From positions 6,408,850-6,472,849 of the forward strand of contig NZ_JACBZA010000001.1 in assembly GCF_013408535.1 (NCBI RefSeq): a DNA stretch of 64,000 bases, written 5' to 3'. The stretch comes from Actinopolymorpha cephalotaxi. Its GTDB lineage: Bacteria > Actinomycetota > Actinomycetes > Propionibacteriales > Actinopolymorphaceae. The first letter of the stretch is position 1. Every line of letters begins with the position of its first letter. The position numbers were made by a program, and so were the translations under genes. Shown piece by piece: positions 50,348-57,163 of this stretch. The notes below the pieces were generated by a model that was not told the DNA's origin, did no database searches, and saw nothing but the letters and a program-made list of their open reading frames with translations.

Positions 50348-50809
50348 AAGAACCCCCCGGTTCGTCGTATGGACGCCGACCCTCGTCGACGTCTGCGGGG
50401 GGTGAGGTCACACGTGCCCACACCGTTGCCCGGTGTCGGCGTACGCGAAGAAGTTCGCGGACGGTCCGCCGGCTCAGGACGTGCCGAGAACACACCTCGG
50501 TACGACGTCGGCTCGGTCGGACACTCCTTTGGACACAGGTTGCCGGCGCGTGCGAACGACGCGCTGCCTGCCTGGCCGCGTGAGTGTGTCGAGAACTTCG
50601 TGTCGCCGGGCTGATGTGCCCGCGCGACGAGCAGGCGCGAACGCGCCTGGACCTTCCCCCCTGGTTCATGTCCGGCCCCCGCCGGACAGCGCGGTAAAGA
50701 TAGCTGGTGTGTCCCCAAATGTCCAAATCGGTGTGCGTACCCTCATTCGCGGCCCATATCGTGGCGGCGGGCTCGACTCCTGAGCCCGTTCAACCTGAAG
50801 GGACTCCAC
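50348..50809. other. 462-bp intergenic region between DUF4352 and SUMF1-like genes
   Basis: Two genes are read outward from this stretch. I see the 14-bp inverted repeat GAACCCCCCGGTTC at 50350-50363 next to the DUF4352 start, and AAATGTCCAAATCGG at about 50719 with TATCGT before the SUMF1-like gene, but no convincing promoter pair and no reading frame with coding character. Confidence 0.35.
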
Positions 50810-51511
50810 GTGCGTCTGCCCACCGCCGACCCGACCGTGCCGGCGATGGTCGACATCCCCGCCGGGTACGTCGACCTGCGCGACGACCGGATCGGCGCGC
50901 GGTGGCAGGTGGAGCTTGCGCCGTTCCGGATGGCGAGCGTCCCGGTCACGGTGGACCTGCACCGGGCCGTCACCGGTGCCGATCCGGAGTCGTCGGCGAG
51001 TGATGCGTCGCAGGGGAGTGGTGCGTCGCCGGTGACGAACGTCAGCTGGCACGACGCGGTGGACCTGTGCAACCTGCTCTCCCGCCGGCACGGACTCGGC
51101 CCGGCGTACTCCCGTGAACCACGCACCGGCGAAGTGATCTGGGACCGCACGGCCGACGGTTACCGACTGCCGACTGAAGCGGAGTGGCAGTACGCCTGCA
51201 AGGCGGGCACCACCGGATATCGGTACGGCGAACTCGACGACATCGCGTGGTACGCCGACAACTCCGGGGGCCGGGTTCACGACATGGGCGGCAAGGCGCC
51301 GAACCCGTGGGGACTGTTCGACATGCTGGGCAACGTGTGGGAGTGGTGCTGGGACCTCTACGACGAGGAGGTCTACGGCTCCTACCGCATCTTCCGCGGC
51401 GGCGGGTGGGCCGAGCAGGCACGTGGCTGCGGCGCCACCGTGCGGCGCCGCAGCCATCCCTCGTTCGCGATCGACGACCTCGGTTTCCGCCTCGCCCGCA
51501 CATCCGTCTGA
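50810..51511 (+). CDS. SUMF1/formylglycine-generating-enzyme-fold protein lacking active cysteines
   Basis: 233 residues from a GTG at 50810 with GAAGGGA upstream. The FGE-sulfatase fold is clear: NVSWHDAVDLCNLLSRRHG, YRLPTEAEWQYACKAGT, NPWGLFDMLGNVWEWCWD, IFRGGGWAEQARG and DDLGFRLART. Real formylglycine generators have a copper-binding cysteine pair in the last 60 residues (RGGSF..C....C). Here that region reads WAEQARGCGATVRRRSHPSF with one cysteine. It may serve another SUMF1-fold role, such as iron-dependent chemistry (EgtB-like) or protein binding. No sulfatase is next to it. Confidence 0.85.
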   Translation: MRLPTADPTVPAMVDIPAGYVDLRDDRIGARWQVELAPFRMASVPVTVDLHRAVTGADPESSASDASQGSGASPVTNVSWHDAVDLCNLLSRRHGLGPAYSREPRTGEVIWDRTADGYRLPTEAEWQYACKAGTTGYRYGELDDIAWYADNSGGRVHDMGGKAPNPWGLFDMLGNVWEWCWDLYDEEVYGSYRIFRGGGWAEQARGCGATVRRRSHPSFAIDDLGFRLARTSV

Positions 51512-51607
51512 CGCGGAGGGGTGGTCTGATCCCGGGCGTCGGCGCAGGTTGAGGTTGACGTCAATTTCCCTTGTGGATAAGGGTTTTTCTGCGAGCGTGA
51601 GTCGATC

Positions 51608-53599
51608 ATGTGGCGGGGTGGGCCGCGGCTTGCGGTGTTGCTGGCGTCGGTGGATCGCGGGGTGTGTAACGGGTTTGAGTTGGAGGAGCGGGCCAGGGCG
51701 TGGCGGCGGTTGATCGGCTGGGCGGAGGCGGAGTGCCTGGCCGAGGTGAACGAGCTGGCCTACGCCGAACCCGGGATGCCCGACGAGCCGGCCGTGCGCA
51801 GTCCCGAGATGGACCCGATGACCCAGGCCGTCCTCGAACCTTTGCTGCGGTGGTCGGGCTACCACGCCAGCTGGTATTTGGCGCTGGCCCTCACCCTGCC
51901 TCGCCTGCCGCGCACACGAGCAGCGCTGGCGGCCGGGCAGTTGGAGCTGCCCGACGTGCGGGCGATCGTGGACCGGATCACCGACGCGAAGCCAGATCTG
52001 TGGGGTGCGATCGAGGACGCGATCTTCCCGAAGGTGCTGGAACTGCGGGGCGGGTTGTTGCGGGCCAAGGTGGAGGCGGAGGTCGTCAAGGCCGATCCCG
52101 AGGCTGCCGGTAAACGGCACCGGGAAGCACGCACCGGACGGAACGTGGCGATCTGGCCGGCTGTCGACGGGGTCGCCGACCTCGCGATCCGTGGCCTGTC
52201 AGCTGACCAGGCCGCCGAGGCGTACGGCTACATCGACGCGATCGCCCGTGCGGTGAAGTCCGCCGGCGACCCGCGCAAGCTGAGCCAGCTACGCGCGGAC
52301 ATCGCCTTCTCCCTGCTCAGCGGCATCGCCGACCTCATCGACTGCTCCGCCCCCACAGCCACCCCCGACCAGGGCGAGAGTACGCAGACGAAGGCGGCGG
52401 CACAGAACGCAGCGGCGCAAGGCGAGTCTGAGCAAGGCGAGTCTGAGCAGGACGACCTCGAGCAGGACGACTCTGGGCAGCGGCCTGCGGAAAGCGACTT
52501 TCCACAGGAGTGGGCCGACACCGAGCAGGTGGACACCGAGCAGGTGGACACCGAGCAGGTCGAAGACGAGCCGCATGCCCAAGACGACATACGGCCCGCG
52601 AGCGAGAACGCGCCGGCGAAGGATGAGAACGAGCGGGCGCAAAGCCAGACCGAGCAGCCCGAGACCGCGCCCGAGCCCGAGCCCGAGCCCGAGACCGAGC
52701 CCGAGCGGTCGCAGGATGAGACCGACCAGAGTGGGGAGGGGCACTGCGCTGTGCACCGGTTCCCCGACCACGACCTGCACGACAGCTGGTGTGAGTGTGG
52801 GAACTGTTCTCCGGCACCGGTCCCCAGCTGCACAGTGTGCGGTACGGCCGCGACGAACGGCATCCGAGTCCACGACACCGCCGCCCACGAGGCCGCCGCC
52901 CGCACCGCCGAGCCGCCGGGTAACCCCGACCCACCGGATCCACCCGATCCGCCGGGCCGGCCTGATCCGCCGACAGGCAACTCCACACCTCCACCGCCGC
53001 CGTGGACCTCTTCGCAGCCGAGCTGGGGTCCGATACGAACGCGCTCGAAGATCCAGCTGAACATGCCGTTGACCACGCTGATGGGACTGTCCACCCGGCC
53101 CGGTGAGCTCGGCGGAGTCGGGCCCATCATTACCGAGGTGGCTCGCCGGATCGTGGCGAACCATCTCGACAACCCCGAAGCCCGCTTCAGTGTCGGCATC
53201 ACCCATCCGGTCACCGGACGGTTACTGCACCTGCATCCGATCCCGGCGAGGTTCCTGCGGGGGCTGCAGGCCGAGCTTGTACATGCCCGTGACCAGCGCT
53301 GCGTATGGACCACCTGCCGAAGGCCCGCCGCCACCTGCCACCTCGACCACAACACCGAGTACGCCGACGGCGGGGAAACCTCCGTCGACAACATCGCGCC
53401 TTTGTGCCCCCGCCACCACAAGGCGAAGACCGAGAGGGACTGGAAACTCCAGCAGACCGGGCCGGGAGAGCACACTCTCACCGACCCGTTCGGCCGGCAG
53501 TACCACAGCAGCGCACCATCCCTCACCGACCCGATAGACGAACCGGTAGCCGCCACTGCAGGCAGTCGGTCAGCTGACGATGACCTGCCACCGTTCTGA
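51608..53599 (+). CDS. DUF222 / HNH endonuclease domain protein (13E12-type)
   Basis: 663 residues. The N-terminal DUF222 domain is residues 20-250 (RRLIGWAEAECLAEVNELAYAE, RWSGYHASWYLALALTLPRLP, LPDVRAIVDRITDA). A 200-residue disordered section follows with repeats (SEQGESEQDDLEQDD, VDTEQVDTEQVDTEQV, EPEPEPEPETEPE), a Cys-rich stretch (HDSWCECGNCSPAP, SCTVCG) and a proline run. The HNH nuclease is at residues 590-640: CHLDHNTEYADGGETSVDN and LCPRHHKAKTERDW. Such proteins occur in many copies per actinobacterial genome; their role is unknown and they behave like selfish elements. Confidence 0.9.
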   Translation: MWRGGPRLAVLLASVDRGVCNGFELEERARAWRRLIGWAEAECLAEVNELAYAEPGMPDEPAVRSPEMDPMTQAVLEPLLRWSGYHASWYLALALTLPRLPRTRAALAAGQLELPDVRAIVDRITDAKPDLWGAIEDAIFPKVLELRGGLLRAKVEAEVVKADPEAAGKRHREARTGRNVAIWPAVDGVADLAIRGLSADQAAEAYGYIDAIARAVKSAGDPRKLSQLRADIAFSLLSGIADLIDCSAPTATPDQGESTQTKAAAQNAAAQGESEQGESEQDDLEQDDSGQRPAESDFPQEWADTEQVDTEQVDTEQVEDEPHAQDDIRPASENAPAKDENERAQSQTEQPETAPEPEPEPETEPERSQDETDQSGEGHCAVHRFPDHDLHDSWCECGNCSPAPVPSCTVCGTAATNGIRVHDTAAHEAAARTAEPPGNPDPPDPPDPPGRPDPPTGNSTPPPPPWTSSQPSWGPIRTRSKIQLNMPLTTLMGLSTRPGELGGVGPIITEVARRIVANHLDNPEARFSVGITHPVTGRLLHLHPIPARFLRGLQAELVHARDQRCVWTTCRRPAATCHLDHNTEYADGGETSVDNIAPLCPRHHKAKTERDWKLQQTGPGEHTLTDPFGRQYHSSAPSLTDPIDEPVAATAGSRSADDDLPPF

Positions 53600-53609
53600 T
53601 GGATGCCGG

Positions 53610-55637
53610 CTACCCGCCGAACTCCGAGAGGTCGCGGGAGCGGATCAGTGCGGGTTGGTCGGAGCGGGCGACCCAGGGAGTGTCGTACGACGGATCGTTG
53701 GCGAAGCGGCGCATGGAAAGCCGCAGCCGGATCCGCCCACCCGGGCCGAGGCTTACCCGCAGCCGGATCCGCCCACCCGGGCCGAGGCTTACCCGCAGCC
53801 AGCGGCTGTCAACCGCGACTTGCCCCGGGTTGTCGCCGGGGTCGTAGCCCGCGTTGCCGTCAGGGTCCTCACGGGAGCCGAGCACGGTGACGGACTCGAA
53901 GTGATGCTCACCGAATCCGCCTGCCTGGACGACGACTTCGCGTCCTTCGTCGACCCCACAGTTGACCAGGTGCACGGTGGCCGAGGAGGCGTCGACATGC
54001 TCCACCAACGCGGCCACGTCGGGCGGCAAACCGGGACGCCGCGCGAGGTGGTCGAAGTAGCGTACGGTCGCGAACTGCAGCCCGCCGTGGTAGACGTGCA
54101 GCGGCGCACCCAGCATCGTCTGCACGAGTCCTTCGGCGAAGACCGGGCTCATGTCCTGCCAGTGGTGGACGTCCCACTCCGCAGGGTCGCCGTCGTCGGA
54201 ACGAATCCGGTCCAGACGATCGCGAAGCTGGCGTTGGTTGGTGGCCAGGATCTGCCCGGGGTAGTCCGGGTTGGCGCCGCGCACGTACGCGAACCAGTGC
54301 TCGCTGTTGGCGGCACCGTTGGCCTTGGCGATCCGGTCCGTCGGCGTACCCCACTCCGCCGACCCCGGCAACCGCAGTACGCGTTCGAGATCCTCCGCCG
54401 CATGACTCAGACTCCAGCACGTGACGGGCACCCGCGCATCAGGCCGCCGGTAGTCCGTCCAGCCGGAGTCGACATGCCGGTGCGGGACGATCCGGCCGTC
54501 AACCGTGTCTTGCCCGAGGTCCCACAACGCGTCGAGTTGCGAACGGATCAGGTCCAGCTGCGAGAGTGTCCCGCCGAGGAGAACGCCGTTGGTGCAGGCG
54601 ATCGCCACCGCCTCGAGGATCTGGTGGGCACCGTGCGGCCAGCGCCAGCCGTAGTAGCCGCCCCACCACGCGCCGTCCATGAACTGCCCGATCACGTCGT
54701 CGGGCCCGACGTTGTCCGGAAGCAAGCCGCCGTTGCGCTCGGCGCGTTCCCGCCAGGCGGCGCGGTAGTCGAGCACCCAGTCGCGGTAGCGAACGTCGCC
54801 GGTGAACAGGTACGCGTGGGTCAGCAGGCTGGTCGCGGTGAGGTTCAGCGGTACGTCGCCACGGGTCATCCGGGCGTTCATCCGTTCCAGGATGTGCGCG
54901 TACGTCGCGTCGTCGGTCCACGGGCACGTGGGCCCGGTGACACCCGGCAGGTCCTCGAACGGCGGCGGGTAGTTGTCCAGCACCTCGCGGTGGGTGCTCC
55001 AGTCCTCGGCGGTGACGGTGAACCGCGGGCCGCGCGAGCCGGTCAGTGGTGAGCGGATCAGCCGCCGGACCGGATCGTAGTTCGCCGCCTCCGGGTCCTC
55101 GCCGGTGTAGAAGCCGGCGAACCGCACGGCCCGTCGGCGTTCCTTCACACTCGTCGGGTCGGCGAGCGCCAGCAGGTACAGAAGATTGTTCGCCTCGCCG
55201 TGGTGCATCCAGTCGTAGTACGCGTCGAACTCGCGGTGAATCTGGCCGTACTCCGTCCACTGCCAGGTGATCGCGTCCCACTGGCGCCGGGCGAGGGCGA
55301 GGAGTTCGGAACGCCCGCCGAGCAGGTACAGCATCGGCAACCCCTGGAACCCCTCGTACGGGTCGTCCGAGCCGTCCATCCCAGGCCACGACTCCCGCCA
55401 CGGCAGGGTCCCGTCCGGGCGCGCGTAACGGTCGACGAACTCCAGCGCGGCCTGCTCCGAGGCGGCCAGCAGGTCGCGTTGCAGCAGGGCCCACTCCGGT
55501 GGGTCGGCCACCTCGTGCGACCCGATCACCGGGATCGCAACGGCGGTCGCGTCGGTCCCGTCGGTCGCGTCGTCGGTCCGCTCGGTCGGCACGCTCTGGT
55601 CACTCGGCACGTTCGGCACCTTCGGCACTGTAGGCAC
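53610..55637 (-). CDS. Large conserved protein of unknown function, possible (alpha/alpha)6-barrel
   Basis: 675 residues from a GTG at 55637; a later start is possible, since the first 40 residues are a Val/Pro/Thr/Asp repeat. The rest has regularly spaced helix motifs rich in Trp and Gly (FQGLPMLYLLGGRSELLALA, HHGEANNLLYLLALADP, GAWWGGYYGWRWPHGAHQI, GANPDYPGQILATNQRQL), as in glycosidase-like (alpha/alpha)6 barrels. No signal peptide or family-defining catalytic pair can be named. The C-terminus contains a duplicated 12-residue unit (LRVSLGPGGRIR twice). It lies 69 bp downstream of a FAD oxidase and may be in its operon. Confidence 0.6.
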   Translation of the reverse strand: MPTVPKVPNVPSDQSVPTERTDDATDGTDATAVAIPVIGSHEVADPPEWALLQRDLLAASEQAALEFVDRYARPDGTLPWRESWPGMDGSDDPYEGFQGLPMLYLLGGRSELLALARRQWDAITWQWTEYGQIHREFDAYYDWMHHGEANNLLYLLALADPTSVKERRRAVRFAGFYTGEDPEAANYDPVRRLIRSPLTGSRGPRFTVTAEDWSTHREVLDNYPPPFEDLPGVTGPTCPWTDDATYAHILERMNARMTRGDVPLNLTATSLLTHAYLFTGDVRYRDWVLDYRAAWRERAERNGGLLPDNVGPDDVIGQFMDGAWWGGYYGWRWPHGAHQILEAVAIACTNGVLLGGTLSQLDLIRSQLDALWDLGQDTVDGRIVPHRHVDSGWTDYRRPDARVPVTCWSLSHAAEDLERVLRLPGSAEWGTPTDRIAKANGAANSEHWFAYVRGANPDYPGQILATNQRQLRDRLDRIRSDDGDPAEWDVHHWQDMSPVFAEGLVQTMLGAPLHVYHGGLQFATVRYFDHLARRPGLPPDVAALVEHVDASSATVHLVNCGVDEGREVVVQAGGFGEHHFESVTVLGSREDPDGNAGYDPGDNPGQVAVDSRWLRVSLGPGGRIRLRVSLGPGGRIRLRLSMRRFANDPSYDTPWVARSDQPALIRSRDLSEFGG
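53721..53792. repeat. Perfect 36-bp tandem duplication
   Basis: Two identical 36-bp copies (53721-53756, 53757-53792) followed by the first 8 bases of a third. On the minus strand each encodes LRVSLGPGGRIR in the large unknown protein. The exact identity implies a very recent duplication. Confidence 0.85.
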
Positions 55638-55706
55638 CGGGCCGACTTACCGGGGCGGGCCGAGCCGAGGTCGGCCTGAACCGGTCGGTCATCCGCTGCG
55701 AAGGTG

Positions 55707-56987
55707 TCAGCTCGTCGCGCCGAGATGCCGCAGGACGGCGCGAGCTGCCCGGGTGCCGCTGGCCATCGCGCCCTGGGTGGACGGGGTGTCGCGGTGGTCG
55801 CCGGCCACGAACAGTCCCTCGCCCAGGTCGACCGGCTTGCGCAGGTCGCCGAGCGGTGGCGGAGCGGCCGGCAGCGCCTCTCGGACGACGGTGGTGTCGA
55901 CGTGCTCCCACGCGTCGGTGGGTACGCCGTACAGCGCGGACAACCGGGGCCGGAGCTCCGACTCGTCCGGCGGGTCGCCGCCGTCGTGACCGGTCGGCCC
56001 GAGGACGGAGGTGGAGATCAGCGCCCGGCCGTCGGTGGAGTACGACGGGGCGGCCGCGGTGAGGACGACCGAGTTGACGATCATCCGGTCGTCGGCGCCG
56101 TCGAGCAGCAGCGTGGGTTCGGCGAGGGGTGGTTCGGACGCGGCGTGGTAGTAGGTCGTGAGCCCGCGAAGAGGCGGAATCTTCAAGCTGGGCAGGAGTC
56201 TTCCCGCGGTCGCCGGATCGGTGGCCACCACGACGGCGCGCGCCCGCACCTGCTGCCCGTCGTACCGAACACTGCCCGGAGCCACCTCCTCGACCTGCAC
56301 ACCGGTGCGCAGCGTTCCCGCGGGCAGTCGCGCGGCCAACTGGGCTGGAATCGCTCCCATACCGGCGGCCGGAACGATGACGGTGCCGCGGACGAAGCTG
56401 CGCCACACCAGGTCGACGAACCTGCTGGAGGTGGTGAGCTGGTCCTCGGCGAGTACGCCCGACAGGAACGGGCGCAGGAACCTGTCCACCGCAGGGCCGC
56501 CGAGCCGGCGCCGGGCCAGCGACTCCGCCGCCGTGGTCTCCTCCGCCTGGAGGAGCCGGCGTACGGGTGCGAACCCCACGTCGGCGGAGTAGGCGGCCAG
56601 TGCGAGCTTCGCCTGCCACGGCAGCAGTCCCGAACCGATCGTGGCGGGCAGGTCGGCCGGGTGGCGGCGCGGGTCGCCCAGCCGGTGCAGCTTCCCGGCG
56701 TACCGCACCAGCGCCCCGGCGGTGAACGGCCGCGGGTCCAGTGCCGGCAGGTCGAGCCGTCGCCGTACCTGCGGATAGGACGTGTTGAGCACCTGGAAGC
56801 CGCGGTCGAGCGTGAAGCCGGACCTGTGGTCGGAGGCGACGCGGCCACCCGGGCGCGCCTCGCGTTCGAGCACGGTGACCGTGCGGCCGGCGGCGACCAG
56901 GTCGAGTGCGGCCACCAGCCCGGCCATGCCGGCGCCGACCACCACCACGTCGTACTCGGACTCGACCACGTACTGCCTCCCGGCCAC
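55707..56987 (-). CDS. FAD-dependent amine oxidase / phytoene desaturase-like protein
   Basis: 426 residues from a GTG at 56987 with GGGAGG upstream. The FAD site is VVVVGAGMAGLVAALDLVAAG (GxGxxG) followed by LEREARPGGRVASDHRSGF. Near the C-terminus is GLFVAGDHRDTPSTQGAMASG, the flavin-binding end of protoporphyrinogen oxidase, monoamine oxidase and carotenoid desaturase relatives. It is short of the membrane segment of desaturases. Substrate unknown. It runs with the following large unknown protein and converges on nothing upstream except a relic. Confidence 0.85.
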   Translation of the reverse strand: MAGRQYVVESEYDVVVVGAGMAGLVAALDLVAAGRTVTVLEREARPGGRVASDHRSGFTLDRGFQVLNTSYPQVRRRLDLPALDPRPFTAGALVRYAGKLHRLGDPRRHPADLPATIGSGLLPWQAKLALAAYSADVGFAPVRRLLQAEETTAAESLARRRLGGPAVDRFLRPFLSGVLAEDQLTTSSRFVDLVWRSFVRGTVIVPAAGMGAIPAQLAARLPAGTLRTGVQVEEVAPGSVRYDGQQVRARAVVVATDPATAGRLLPSLKIPPLRGLTTYYHAASEPPLAEPTLLLDGADDRMIVNSVVLTAAAPSYSTDGRALISTSVLGPTGHDGGDPPDESELRPRLSALYGVPTDAWEHVDTTVVREALPAAPPPLGDLRKPVDLGEGLFVAGDHRDTPSTQGAMASGTRAARAVLRHLGATS

Positions 56988-57024
56988 TGGGCCTCCCGTC
57001 TCGCGTACCTCCTGTCGACCCTAG

Positions 57025-57159
57025 AACATCGGTCGGGCACTCGGGTCCGGCCCGCAGCTGCGGCCGGCGAAGCCGGGGTACGTCTCACTGCGGGCGGTCC
57101 GCTCCGACGGACACGGCAACTCCGTACGCCAGACGATCATCCGGGCGTACGCCGGCTGA
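57025..57159 (+). pseudogene. Relic of the C-terminus of an S8-type (subtilisin-like) peptidase
   Basis: The open frame from 57025 to the TGA at 57157 gives 44 residues ending RPAKPGYVSLRAVRSDGHG and NSVRQTIIRAYAG. This matches the conserved tail YVSLRATATDxxGNTVEQTIIRAY that ends many actinobacterial S8 peptidases and related secreted enzymes. It is preceded by a stop at 57022 and has no start codon. The neighbouring genes are intact, so a whole peptidase has been lost apart from its last part. Confidence 0.55.
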
Positions 57160-57163
57160 ACCG

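Noticed and set aside
53721..53792. Possible CRISPR-like direct repeat
   Set aside because: There are only two contiguous copies with no spacers, inside a coding gene in frame.
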